Below, one piece after another: positions 10,831 through 23,100 of a DNA stretch of 64,000 nt. Positions within the stretch are counted from its first letter, which is position 1. Every line of letters starts with the position of its first letter. The position numbers and the translations under genes are program-made. This stretch comes from Purpureocillium takamizusanense (taxonomy: Eukaryota; Ascomycota; Sordariomycetes; Hypocreales; Ophiocordycipitaceae). A model generated the notes under the pieces. That model was not told where the DNA came from, searched no databases, and saw only the letters and a program-made list of their open reading frames with translations. The DNA lies in NCBI RefSeq assembly GCF_022605165.1, contig NC_063074.1, positions 895,501 to 959,500 of the forward strand. Direction: 5' to 3'.

Positions 10831-11735
10831 TCATGATTTCTTCTCCTTATCCTGTCCCGTCGGTTGTCGTTTGTCCTGGGACTCTTCCGAATTGGAAATT
10901 TCGGTGGCCGATGTGTTCCCTTTGCTTTTGTCCTTGTCTGACAGGGCCTTTTCCACCTGCCATATCGCCCGCTCAAGCTCAATCTCGAGAGCAGGGATGT
11001 CAAGTGCCTCAGAGAAGGCACGAACTTGCTTCTGAGTAAGGAGCAGCTCCTCGCGGCTGGACGTCTCAGTCGCGGCGTCCTTGCTACTGTAGAGCTTGTC
11101 GAGGATCTTGGAGGGCGAGGGTTGCAGCAGCTTGTTCTCAACGAGCCACTGGACGTGCTTGCCGCCCGATATGGCTTTCCAGTGGGACCACGCGCGGTAC
11201 ACGAGGTAGAAGAAGGGCAGGTTGGGAATTCTGAGCGCCGGGCATGGTCAGCGCAAAGCATGCTCCAGGAGAAGAAAGGGGGAATTGGACCATACATAGG
11301 CACCAGCGCAAAAGGTATGGTAATGGGCATCCCCACAAAGCACCACAACATCTTCTTCTTGTGTAGGCCCTGCCTCTCCTTCGCCAGCCGCAGGGCCAGC
11401 TGCTCGGCCTTTGCGACGGCGATGGCGCTCGCGGGGAAGACTAGCTCGACCTTTTCCTTGCCGTGCAGCTCGTCGTCACGGCGGCGGGCCGACAGAGGAG
11501 GCACCGACTTGAGACCCCATTCCTCGTAAGGGATGCGCCGGAAGGCGTGGTTGCCGTAGTCGACGACCTTTCTCTGCCAACCCGACTCCTTCTTTTCCCA
11601 CTCGGCCCATTTCTTGGCCGCCCAGGCAGCACCGCGATCGACGTAGCTGCGATCCGAGGGGGACGTGGTGACGTGCAGGCGCTGCGCGTACATGAAGGTG
11701 CGCCGCGTCGAGACGGGCAGGAGGAAGAGGCGCAT
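10831..11735 (-). CDS. mitochondrial K+/H+ exchange-related protein (Mit_KHE1 family)
   Basis: Two exons, 11296-11735 and 10831-11230; 279 aa. The start MRLFLLPVSTRR is characteristic of the family; codons farther upstream in the frame are not ATG. Residues 30-80 hold the conserved block with AWAAKKWAEWE and HAFRRIPYEEWGLKS. Residues ~129-162 are a hydrophobic hairpin (MLWCFVGMPITIPFAL and IPNLPFFYLVYRAWSHW). A charged helical tail follows. Yeast YDL183C belongs to this group and has been linked to mitochondrial K+/H+ exchange (family knowledge). Likely location: inner mitochondrial membrane. The intron falls inside the membrane hairpin and splices in phase with GTATGG...CAG. Confidence 0.87.
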
Positions 11736-13045
11736 CCTGGGCCTCTCCGCGAGCACTGCGACTCTCAGGTAATGTCGCTATTTTGTGCGATCGTCTGCGC
11801 GCCAAGGGGCTGCTGCTGTAGGCAAGCTAGCTGAGCTGACTGATGCTGGCCACCGTTCTACCCGGCTGGCGCGATGCGAATGGCGACCCCGGGTTCAGTC
11901 CAGGGCAGCAGAGAGGCCGCGGCGCAAGTCTTTACCGGACCATGGCGGCAGATGCGGAATTGCGGATGCGGATACGGATATGCGGTCTCTCAAGTCTGTC
12001 ACGGACGGAATTCGGGGCGGTGTCGCCAGGAAGCGAAAAGAGGCAGCCTGAGGCAAGAGACGACGCAGAGAGACAGGGAGGGAGGGAGCAGCAGTTGAGG
12101 TTGGCGCGCGCCCTACGACGTGCCCTCGGTGAAATCCCAGCGCGCCGTTGGGTTATTAGTTAGCTCCATCCAGCAAGTGCCGCCGCTGGCGAAACTGGGC
12201 CGGAGACTGACGCACATGGGCGTCATCGTCATTGGCACTGGCAGCGTGCGGTGGGCCGGCGACAGCGGCCACCTACCCTGCACCATTTTCTGCTGCTCCA
12301 ATTGACGATTCCGTGTAAACAGCGGACTGTGGTCGGCAGGCCGGCAGGCTTTCCTGTTGGCATTAGATGCATAGACGGTATTTCTTTTGCCCCTTCTTGG
12401 CCCCTGGGACTTTTGAGGCGGGTGTCAGCCGAGATCCTATCATGGAAGAGGGGGCAAGAAATATCATTGATGGTTAGACAAACTCAACAAACTAGACGCT
12501 CAAGTGCAGTGGAGGCAACTCTAATGTATAACGAAAGCACCTCATTGTTAAGACGAAGAGACTCGAGCTCAGCGTGGGATGACCAGGCACTAACATATAA
12601 GGCAAACAGTCAATCAATTGCAGTGCGCATGCAGGTCATGGGCATGAGCAGTACTTCATACGTACGAAGTATACCGAGCCGAAACCAAGCGCCAACTACG
12701 AAGTACGTGCTGTATGCACTATGCCAGGCTTGAGAAGGGCGCTTGGGCCTACACTTACAAGACCCAGCCAGGTCCAGGCGAATACCGACGCACACCATTG
12801 ACGGCTCGATGCACGTGCAAACGTAGCCGACGGACCAGCATCTGGTCGCGTTCAATGCCCAAGCCAATACTTAGAGTCTTCCGCTTCAGCGTTCATAGAA
12901 GAACTTCCTGGGCTGCGGAAATTCAACGGTGGGGCAGGGTTAGGCTCTAATAACGCTTCCACCGTGCCCCACCGCTCATCCACTCGAAGCTGTGGCGCTG
13001 TCTTCTTATAACCAAATAAGAACTAGGCATTCAACAATCACCACT
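11736..13045. other. intergenic
   Basis: No gene. Contains an imperfect 20-bp inverted repeat at 12652-12671 built on the TACGAAGTA word, and another copy of the word at 12697-12705. Confidence 0.5.
12652..12671. repeat. 20-bp near-perfect inverted repeat TACTTC...GAAGTA
   Basis: The two 10-bp halves are complementary except for one mismatched pair. Each half is a form of the 9-bp word that recurs between genes in this window. Confidence 0.7.
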
Positions 13046-13130
13046 GGGCGGATGGTTTAGTGGTATAATTCTCCCTTAGCATCTTGCTTCCATCTGGGAG
13101 AGGTCCGGGGTTCGATTCCCCGTTCGTCCA
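13046..13130 (+). tRNA. tRNA-Ala(AGC): tRNA-Ala (AGC) with a 13-nt intron
   Basis: Acceptor stem GGGCGGA pairs with TTCGTCC and contains the G3:U70 wobble that identifies alanine tRNAs; the discriminator is A. The anticodon stem CTCCC/GGGAG closes a loop TT-AGC-A|T once a 13-nt intron (13082-13094) at the usual position after base 37 is removed. The T arm has GGTTCGATTCC. T runs at 13177-13180 and 13185-13189 could end pol III transcription. The CCA end is not encoded as a tail; the final A is the discriminator. Confidence 0.93.
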
Positions 13131-13339
13131 GCATTCGTCTCGGTTCCGAATTTACAAGTTTGGAGTCGAATTAAACTTTTGTCGTTTTTGACCGGAGGTC
13201 AGTTCCTCCTTTTTGTCCGCAACCCCACAATCGTCAATTTTTTTCCCTCGGCCCCCCTGACATGCCAGGTTCATAATGGGGTTTATGTCGCTCGGGTCTT
13301 CAACAAATCAGAGCCCACACAGCTCAACGGGATTCATCG

Positions 13340-13438
13340 GGGCGGATGGTTTAGTGGTATAATTCTCCCTTAGCATGGGCAGTCCGAGCGATTGCTCTCA
13401 TCTGGGAGAGGTCCGGGGTTCGATTCCCCGTTCGTCCA
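13340..13438 (+). tRNA. tRNA-Ala(AGC): tRNA-Ala (AGC) with a 27-nt intron
   Basis: The mature sequence is identical to the gene 209 bp upstream, including G3:U70 and the AGC anticodon (13372-13374). The intron (13376-13402) is 27 nt and unrelated in sequence to the 13-nt one. A T-rich run from 13461 to about 13472 is a good pol III terminator. Confidence 0.93.
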
Positions 13439-15663
13439 TGAGTTGCGAGCGCCTCACGCGTTTTCTTTTTTTGCAGTGTGTTGCGTTGATGTCAGGGTTT
13501 TTTTTGTGGTTTTTGGTGGTGCCTCCGGCTCGGGTGTCTCGATTCGGCGTTGCCAAAGTGTGTGCGTGAGGAAGCGTGTCACGTGCCTATTCCGGATGAC
13601 CGCTATGGGGCGGCTGTGGTGTGCTGTGACTCTGAGCATGCACATGCAGGCTTCAGCCGAACCGTAGGGAATCAGCTGCTCGCATCGCTGTCCATGGTGT
13701 GACCGGTCCGGTGTTGCGCTTGCGCCCGCAGCGTACAGAGTAGGCGACTACTGTTCGGGTCGGCTTGCTTCTTGAATCACCATGAACAGGATTTTGTCGG
13801 GAGCTGGGGAGCGCTTTGGGCTTACGACATGACCGCCGAGCGCGCACGAAGCAGGCGTCCCCATCTCACTGACCGTACTTTGTACCTCGCTCGGAATACG
13901 GAGCCGAGGGCATGTAGACTTTAGCTGGTGCTGGAGAGCCCGGCCTTTGATGGTCGAGGCAGATACTGGCGAGAGTCCACATGTTCAACTCTCGCATCGG
14001 CGCGGCCGATGGTGTGTCATGGACGTGGCGGCGGCAGGAACGCACGGTCTGTTCGGTGGCACAATGCCTCGGACTCGAGCCAGACCAAGACCGTTCTTAT
14101 GCGTCGTAACCTCGCCTTGGAGGTCCTACGGTTCCGTTGGCTGAGATGAGGGATGGCAAGGCGCAACGACGAAGGTTGCTCCGAACCAGGCCCGGGACCC
14201 ACCATGGGCCGGCCCGTGTAAGGCCCCACCTCACTCACCCACAGCCACAGCTAAAATCCTCCCAGCGCCGCTTCAGGTCCTTCATCGCGCGCCCGTGTTT
14301 GGAGGAAGTGAACGAAAACAGGCCGAAAGCTCTGACCAACGGCCCAGACAAAGACAGGGCGGGAGACGCGTGAGGGACGGAGAAGGAGGCGAGCGTGAGA
14401 TCATGCACGAGTATCGCCTGGTGCAGGCCTGCAGCAGCAGCAATCAGGGTGCTGTGGCTGCAGCTGTCGTGCCTGGCCAGCGAACGACGAGGCTGCCTCG
14501 CGGGGCGGCAACCGTCCACTGGCGGACATCCGTCCTCATTGACACACATAGCGCAGGAAACCCGACGGCCGCTCTCAACGCCGATAAACCTTTCTTTTGC
14601 AGACTCGATAGACAACGTCGCGTCTTGCCGGAAGCGCCGCCGTTCCAGTGACGTCGGCGCCACGTGATGGGGCCGGGCGGGGGAGGACGGGAGAAGAGGA
14701 GAAGAAGAAGAAGAAGCGATGAGCCTAGGGGAAGGCCCAACCCCCTCCGTTGTTGCCATTTCGATTTTCATTCTCCATCTCCATTTGGTTGCCGCCGGCG
14801 CTTCGAGGCTGAACCACGCATACGTGCATACATACATACATACTACCTCATCCCTCCCCCCTCCTCTCTCGACTCCACCCATCTCATCCAACCCCCTCCG
14901 CTCATCCGCTACTTCATTCTCCGCCACGACCACCGCAGCCAGACCGCCGCCCGCGTTTGCGTGCACACCATCATCATACCCCCCGTTGTGAGCTCCAATA
15001 CGGGCGCCCCAGCTCGTGCGTGCCTGGAGAGCCTGACCCATTCTGGGGGCGCCTTTTACTCGACCAATTACGGCGTCGCATCGTCCATACAGGTCCAGGA
15101 ACCAAGTTGGTGCCGCCGGGACAGGCCACTTGACCACGCCTCGGGTCGACCCCGTCCGTCTGACTCTGCTCACGTACGGACGGTTACGGCCACAACCCTG
15201 TCACATCATCGGGTCGCTCACTCACTCATCAGTGCTCTAACGGCCGGCCACCAACGCTGCGGGACCCTGCGGGTGCCTGCGACCTGCGACCACGACCGGC
15301 ATCAGGATCCCCAGGGAAGCCTCCATCTTATATATCTAGTCCTGTAGCGGCCCAACCTGCATCAGCGATCCCCCCCTCCCTTGACGCCAGACCGCAGCGT
15401 CTTCATGGTTGCTGGCGGCCATGCACGTCCCACCTGCCGACCCCAACCGACGCTGTGATGCAATAGGCACCTGCAGCGTGGACAGCCCTGACTGGTTCGA
15501 CGAGGCTGCCTCTTGCTTCCTGCATGCTTCGACTACGACTGGCGTCGCCCCTACGTCCCTTCGCACATAGCTTGGACGCCTTTCTCATCGCTCGCGGTTG
15601 GCGAGCCGGACCAAGCGCCCCCAGCGCCCCAGAGCCCAACCCCAGCCTGGGGCTGCGAACAAG
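13439..15663. other. long intergenic stretch upstream of the RBR ligase
   Basis: About 2.2 kb with no supported gene. A 312-codon antisense frame at 14235-15173 is low-complexity and was not accepted. A short CATA repeat lies near 14826-14842. The right end is probably the leader of the RBR gene. Confidence 0.45.
13461..13472 (+). terminator. pol III T-run after the second tRNA-Ala
   Basis: TTTTC followed by seven T residues, 22 nt past the tRNA end, matches a eukaryotic pol III stop signal. Confidence 0.6.
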
Positions 15664-18271
15664 ATGGGGCTGGATTCCCATCGAGTCGCCGACAATGGCG
15701 ACGGACGCTCTGCGCGCTCAAGACGCTATCGCGCCGAGTCGCACGATTGGGACACGCAGCCCGACCCAATTCGTGATTCGCCGCCTCACCATCGGGCCGG
15801 CAAAGTACATAGCTCCCGGCGCAGGACCTCGATGCGCCGCGCCGGAAGCAGCTCCAGGAGCCTGGATGTGCCAGAGTCTGTGACCATGCCGCCGCCGCCG
15901 CCGCCGGCCAGGTCCTCGACCGACGTCTATAGACGACCGAGGAATTGGATGGCCTACGACGACGGAAGAGAGTCGGTCACCAGCCGGCGGCGCTCCAGGA
16001 GAGATGCCTCTCCAACATATGATCGCCGGGACTATGGCTCCGCTGATCATTCTGCGTACTCGTCGCCAAGCGGCCTGGCGTATGGCGATGCCGATAGGAA
16101 CCACATCGAGGTCGTTGAAGACGCCGAGGAGGAGGTCGCCACGCGACGTGGCGGCAGGCAGTCCAGCCGTGATGACTACATGAGCTCATCAGCGGGGACG
16201 AGGTATCGACGCCGTGGTCGGCGACGGAGCCATACCGAAGAGATAGTAGTATTACGACCAGACCACCTGCGCGACGATGACGACGCTTCGCCCGCCCGCG
16301 AATCGTCCCGCACGGCGGACTTTAGCGGCTCTTCCCGGCATGGTCGGAGGCAGATGCAAAATGTCATTGAAGATTCAAGACCGCCAGTATCTTCTCAAAG
16401 GTATGTTGGCCTCGGCAATCCCTGAGCACGCGAATGCTAAATCCATCGGCCTCAGATCTCTTGTAAAACGAAGACACCGATCGGCCGAGGTGATTCAACA
16501 CGACGATCGTCCTCGGAGATCTAGCACAGTTCGGTCCAGCCGGAGCAGGGCAGGGTCTTTCTCAGGCGGTCCCTCCGGTATACTCGGTAGCATTTTCGGG
16601 ACACCGTCGTCCCGACGTGCCTCGCCAGAGAGGCACGCCAAAGAGCCTAGAGCCGCACCACGGTCCGTGGCACTCGACGTGTGGTGCTGTTATTCAGCTG
16701 ACACGAAGCAGGGTCGACTGTGTGATTTGCATGGGTGACATTTCACTCTCCAAGGCAGCCAAGCTAAGATGCGGACATGCCATGTGCCGGTCGTGTTTGG
16801 AGCGCATCTTCAAGCTATCCATTACAGACCCACAACACATGCCCCCCAAGTGTTGCTCCCAAGAGCATATCCCGCTCAAGCACGTGGAGCGCCTATTCGA
16901 TAGCAAGTTTAAGAAGACGTGGAATCGCAAGTTCGCAGAATACTCGACCAAAAATCGCCTCTACTGCCCGTCGCGGAAATGCGGCGAGTGGATCAAGCCA
17001 GCCAACATTCGCAGAGAACATGGCCGAAAGGTCGCCCGCTGCAGCCGTTGCAAGACCAAGGTGTGCGGCATCTGCAACGGCAAATGGCATGGTTCAGACG
17101 AATGCCCTAGGGACGAGGAAACGGCCCAGCTTCTGGCGCAAGCGAAAGAGGAGGGCTGGAAGCGATGCTATCGCTGCCGAGCCGTGGTCGAGTTGAAAGA
17201 AGGATGTAATCATATGACGTGGTAAGTCGCTTTAAACAGTCTCTATCAAGTCGCCCTGTTGCTGACACGACGTGCAGTCGGTGCGGCGCGGAATTTTGTA
17301 TGATATGCGGCGTCAAGTGGAAGGGGTGCGACTGCCCGTGGTTCAACGATGGCGGCTACACGGGCGATTTTCTAGAGCATATGAATGTGCCGATACCGCA
17401 GATCAGGGGCGACCTACGAGACATTTTCAACAGTGAAGGCCCGCCAGCTCCGGCAGAGCTGCGAGACAGCCACCCAGTGACGATGCCGGTCCGGATGCGG
17501 CCGCGGCCGCGCAGCTACCAGGAAGAGATGCTTGTGCGACAACTACAGGAACGGCGAGATGCCGAGGTGGCGCGAAATTTACAATATTCTGACGACATTT
17601 ACGATGAACATGACATGATGGGCGGCGTCGGCGACGTGCTTGGCATTGGGAACGCAGCAGGGCATTACATGAACGACAACTACAGACGCGGTGGCCGCTT
17701 CACGGCGCCTCTGCAGGGGCCACCTCGCGTGACGGGTCTGGACAGTGGCGTGGACTACGTGGCCGGATTTGGGCGGGCGAGGGGCCACCGAGGGGACTCG
17801 ATGGAGCGCCGACTGGCGGACAGGATGTCGGAGACGAGATCCGGGATTGGGATGCGAGGGCCGGTGATGGCACCGCTGTCGCCGCCGATGTCACCACCGA
17901 TGCGTGGGCCTCCTCCAATGGTGGCGGCGGCGCCTCCCATACCGGTGGAGATGATGGCGCGGACAGTGGTGCAGGGACGCGGAGGGCTCAGGCATCACAG
18001 TTTGGAGGAGGAATTGTACAACAGGTCGCCGCACACGCCGCGGTCAGAGCGGGTGGTGGGCGGGCGCATGTCGCGAAACTACCAAGACGAAGCAGAGATT
18101 CACGCCCCCAGGGGTACGAGGCAGCGCTTGCGCGTCGAGGAGCGGCCACGGCCGTCGGATATGGCGGGCCTCAGGAGCTACGGCGGGCAGGGTATGGGAC
18201 GGGTATCGCAGTGGAGGACGTTTGTGGAACCAGGCGTTCCGGACGGGGAGTCGGTTGTTGGGCATGCCTGA
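15664..18271 (+). CDS. RBR-type (RING-IBR-RING) E3 ubiquitin ligase
   Basis: Exons 15664-16400, 16456-16662, 16712-17221, 17278-18271; 815 aa. Residues 1-310 are Ser/Arg-rich and disordered with a short poly-Pro. RING1 begins at C318 (CVICMGDI, then CGHAMCRSCLERIF). The IBR has CPSRKCGEWI and CSRCKTKVCGIC. RING2 has CYRCRAVVELKEGCNHMTC, then CGAEFCMIC. By analogy with Ariadne/HHARI, the cysteine of GCNHM (C480) would accept ubiquitin before transfer. Residues ~560-815 are another Arg/Pro/Met-rich disordered tail. The second intron uses a GTCCGT donor. The start is the first in-frame ATG after a stop at 15568. Likely a soluble ligase; substrate unknown. Confidence 0.88.
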
Positions 18272-20150
18272 GTGCGTATGGAGTGTTGTACCTACAATGG
18301 GCTGTCTCTTCTCTTGGGATAATGACAACCCAAGCTTCTCAGGGGCGGACGGAGCATGAGACGTGAAGCACGAGTGATGGGCGAGTATGCAGCGTCGCGG
18401 TATCGCCGTGAAGCGCCCCGAACATGCGGCTCGTGAGCAGTATCGTATACGTACTGTGGTGTACTATATGTTTCTTGGTATGCCACGTAGCTTGAAGTTG
18501 GGTGATGCAGCCGGTCACATGTAATTTCGGGTGCCATGCGTAATCTGCTGGCAGATTCTACTGCTGGGGTGACGATGGTGCGGCCCAACAAGGCTCGAGG
18601 TCGACGCCCTCACAGGAGCAAAGCCGCAATAGGGGCTGATGAGGGCGCAGGTCCGCGTGATGTCACGAGGGGCGGGCGCTCGTGATGAGAGAGCGGGCGC
18701 TTGATGGTCGACGAGCGGGCGGCGGCGGCGGCGGCTGGAGCGGGGTGTGGGCCGGCCGCCGCCCAACTGCTCACACGACGAGACCGGGAAGCACGCGCAC
18801 GGTGCGTTGCGCCCGTGGGCAGTTTTTGTCGGTTTTGGACGCTGCCCTTTTGGCATGGTGGCGGGGGATGGGGGTTTAGATTGAAGGGTGAAAAAGGAAG
18901 GGGGGGGGGGGGTTCTTCGTGGCGCATGTCGGGACCGGAGCCGGCGGAGGACCCTTGCAGTCCGGCCGGCCGACGTTTGTAGGTACCTAGGTAGGTAGGA
19001 AGGCATGTGCCTCTCTCTATAAGGTACCTGAGATACTACGTGCGTGCCTACTAAGGCATGTACTATGGACGAAGTAGGTATCTCGCGGGTGCCATTGAGA
19101 CCCGTTTTGTCAGCGCTGCTGTGGCGGGCCACTTCACTTCGGATACCAGAGACAGGTACTACGCTTGGAAAGGGATGGACAGACGGAGACAGTCGGAAAA
19201 GCGGATGGTTTCCAGGCCCAATGTGGGAGGGAGGGAGGGTGGGACGGAGAGCGAGCGAGAGGCAGCGCGGGAGGCGTTGACCAGGTCCCTGGTCTCGCTC
19301 TCAAATTTGGCGCAGGCCCGCCCCGTCGTCGTCATGGCGCCGCTGACAGAATGCAAGCAAAGCCCGTTGATTCATCGAGCCATGGGACATTGTTGGGATA
19401 AGTCAAGGCACGGTACGCACGTCGCTTGTAATAAGTTGGTGCAATGTAGCGCGCTAAAATGAGAAACCTGCACCCGCGCGCGCGCGCATGTGCGTCCAGG
19501 CGCATCGACGTCAACCTGCCGCTCCCTTTTAGGTCTATCCGGCCTGCCCCCCCTTGCCAAGTTGGCGTTCAGTGCCACCCCAGTGCTGCCGCCACCACCT
19601 GCTGCTAGTTGGCAAGGTACCTACCAATCCACCACCACTGATATCATCGCCATCCAAGTAACAAGTACCTCCCGTCGGCGCATCTCAACCGGGTGGCGGC
19701 GGCCTCTTTGCTTCTCAACACCTTCATCAAACGCCCTGCTCCCTCCGCCGACTCGCTCCGCAAACTGTACCTGCCCAGACGTCACCGTATTCTCTCCTCC
19801 ATCTCGTCTCTTGCTTCGCGACCAACTCCGGGGCAATTGCCTGGCTCACCACCACCTCCAACAAAAAAGTACTACGTACCTCGACGACCCGAACGCCCGC
19901 CAACGGGCACGTGCGAGGATAATGCTGGCCATCGGTTGACGACATCTCTCCAGCGCGCCCGCCTCCATCCGTCTCCGACGTCGAGGAGCACGTCCCGCCG
20001 CCCTGCCCCGACTCGGACGACGCCTGCTCCGTCCCTGTCCCGTCTCCCGCGGGTCCGCGTCGAAACCGAGGCCCCCACAGCCGCACACGCCGCCGGGGGG
20101 GAGGACCGGGGACATCGTATAGACTCGCCCGCGACGTCACGCACGGAGCG
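18272..20150. other. intergenic
   Basis: RBR 3' UTR, then a region with a poly-G run (18900-18911), AGGTACCT-type palindromic words at 18979-19036 and a (CG) run at 19476-19487. The last ~500 bp are C-rich and open in several frames but look like 5' leader of the lipase gene. Confidence 0.45.
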
Positions 20151-23100
20151 ATGCTGCTCCTCCACCAGGTCGGCGCCGTCAAGATAGGCGAGGTCGTCCG
20201 CTACACCGTCACCTACACCCCGTCGCAGGACCGCATCCTGCCCTCGCCCGAGAAGCTCTTCGTCCGCATCCGCAACACCTCGGCCATCGCCCTGCGCGCC
20301 GCCTTCGTGCACGGCCCTTACACCCTCTCCGTCGCCGCATACCCCTCGGCCTTCTCCCCCAACGAGCGCTTCCCCAACCCCCGTCGCTATGGCGTCCCCC
20401 AGCACGAGCCAATGCTCAAGGCCGGCGGCTCGTGGGAGTGCGAGCTCGTCGTCCCCGACGACATCCGTCAGGCCGCCGGTACCGGCCGCCACGGCCACTT
20501 TGGCAAGGCGCCCGACCACGATGCTGAGAGTGCCAGCTGGGTCATCGAGGTCTCTTCCCAGGTCATATTCTCTACCTCTGTCGCCGTGGGGTACGAGCTC
20601 GTAGTCGCTCGCGACCGCAAGTCACTCAGCTTAAGCGGCTCATTACCCGTCGTCGGCAGCCAGAGCCAGGTCCCCACGCCCGGCAGGGTGGCGGACTTGC
20701 AGCAGAGCGTCGGATCCAAGGACGGCCATCACCCCGCGCAGCCGAGGGGCGTCTTCTCCCGCGCCGTCCACATCACCGTCGAGGATACGGCGTCCTTGTG
20801 GAACACGCCGCGCCTGCCCGGCTGGGACGATGCCGGCGAGGACAGACTGCAGGGGCGCGCCGGCGCCAACAAACCCGTCGAGAGCGTCGTAAAGACGGGT
20901 GATCCCGAGACCAAGGAGAGCTCAATGCCTACGAAGCAGAAGAGTGTTCACCTCGTCATCCTGACTCATGGCTTGCATAGCAACCTGGGCGCCGACATGC
21001 TGTTCCTGAAGGAGAGCATCGATGCTTCGGCGAAGCAGGCAAGAACCGATGCAAAAGCTAGGAAAAGAAGGGAACGGGAACGTGCTGCCGCCCAGAGGCA
21101 AGACTCTCACCGCCCGGAATCTACAGAAGGAGAGGATGTCAAGGCCGACCAGGAGCCGCCGGAATCTAGTGAGCCAAAGGACGATACCGATGACGAAGAC
21201 GATGATCACGAACAGGTGATTGTGCGGGGATACTCGGGAAATGCCACCAAAACGGAGCGAGGCATTAAATACCTGGGCAAGCGGCTGGCCAGGTACGTCC
21301 TGTCCATGACCTTTCCGGATCAGCCATACCTCCCTCTAGGGAAGGGGGCCGGAGAGGGTTTCGCCGAGGGCCTCAAAGGGGACCACCACCACAAGTACCA
21401 AGAGCACGAGGTGAAGCAAGCACACAAGCACAGCACGATACAAGCCGACATGGACAAGGCCCGGCGCGAGAAGCACCAGCGCCCGTACAAGATCACTAGC
21501 ATCAGCTTCGTGGCGCATTCCTTGGGAGGCTTGGTTCAGACTTATGCCGTCGCCTACATCCAGAAGCATTCCCCTCAATTCTTCGAGCACATCAAGCCCA
21601 TCAACTTCATAACCCTGGCGTCTCCTTTCCTTGGCCTAAGCAACGAAAATCCGCTCTACGTCAAGTTTGCACTCGACTTTGGCCTCGTCGGCCGTACTGG
21701 GCAGGATTTAGGATTGACCTGGCGGGCGCCGACGCTGGCCAGGAGCGGATGGGGCGCCATCGTGAGCAACCTGGGTGAGTCGGCGCACAAGAAAGTGTAT
21801 GGAGAGACGCAACCAGAGTCGAAGCCGCTGCTAAGGATCCTGCCAACGGGACCGGCTCACACGGCGCTCAAGAAGTTCCGGAACCGTACCGTCTACTCGA
21901 ATGTGGTCAACGACGGCATCGTCCCTCTGCGTACGAGCTGTCTTCTGTTTCTCGATTGGCAGGGGCTCGGTCGCGTCGAAAAGGCGCGACGCGACGCTGG
22001 ACTTGTCGAGACCATGGTGGGCTTTGGCTGGGCGGAGCTGACAGGCACCAACATGGCGAGCCTCCGTCCTAAACAACTGCCTAGCAACGGTGAGCCAAGC
22101 GACTCAGGAACCACCACGCCACGGGATCACATGCGTCAGGTCCCTCAGCCGTCGAGCGACGCAATTACAGAAGACGACCGGGCGAGTCTCCGATCGATAC
22201 CGACGCCTTACGCCGAAGAAGACGATGCCCCTTCGCCGGGCACGGTAGAGCCCTCCACCGGCGGACCTCTGTCTGGCTTTTTTAACCTGTTCAAGAGCAA
22301 TGACCCGCCAAAGGAACAGCCCGTCTCCCATAAACAAAAGATGATACTGCGGCGCGGGCAGACGATGCCCCTGGACCAGGCTCCCGTATCGCCTGATCTT
22401 TCGGACACGTCCAGCCAAAGCCGCCAAGCAAGCAAGTCGGGCAAAGCAACGTCGGGCCATGAATTCGAAGAAGGCGCACAAGGGGTGGCAGTGCCGCCAA
22501 AGACGACATTTTTTGAATCCGCCGGAGACTTGCTGAACCCCAGCGTCCCGAGCGTCGAGTATGTCATTGACCCCTCGAAACGGCCTCGGACCATATTTCA
22601 CGACCGTGTTTACCACCCTGTCGATATACCGCCTCCGCCGATGAAGAAACGACAGGCTACCCTGCGCCGCAAGACGTTCAATCGCGTCGGCTCTGTGTCG
22701 CAGCAGTCGACCACCAGCGGCTCTTCTTCTCCGTATCCGTCCGTCGCCCACGAGGATTCCCTCAACTCAACCAAGGACTACGACGACACGGTGCACACGA
22801 ATCCCGACAGGCACCCCGATGAGGTGGTGGACGGCTCCAACATGCGCGTTGAGGAAAAGATTGCCAGGGGCTACCACCGTGATCTGTCATGGCGCAAGGT
22901 GCTGGTCAAGCTCGAGCCGGACGCACACAACAACATTTTCGTTCGCCGCATGTTTGCCAACGCCTACGGCTGGCCCGTCATCAAGCACCTCGTGGACGCG
23001 CACTTTAGCGACTCGGCGACGGCGCGCATGCGCACCGAGGACGAGCACCTCGGGGAGCGGGCCCTCGACATGAACCAGCCGCCCGACGAGCACGGCGCCG

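Noticed and set aside
13082..13094. Reading the tRNAs as proline or glycine tRNAs because of the D-arm and CTCCC stem
   Set aside because: Anticodon AGC with G3:U70 and A73 identifies alanine once the intron is placed after base 37.
14235..15173. 312-codon open frame on the minus strand
   Set aside because: Low-complexity composition, no family motifs, and other frames in the same GC-rich stretch are also open. Probably by chance.
22104..22751. 215-codon antisense frame inside the DUF676 lipase
   Set aside because: Shadow of a well-supported coding exon on the other strand.
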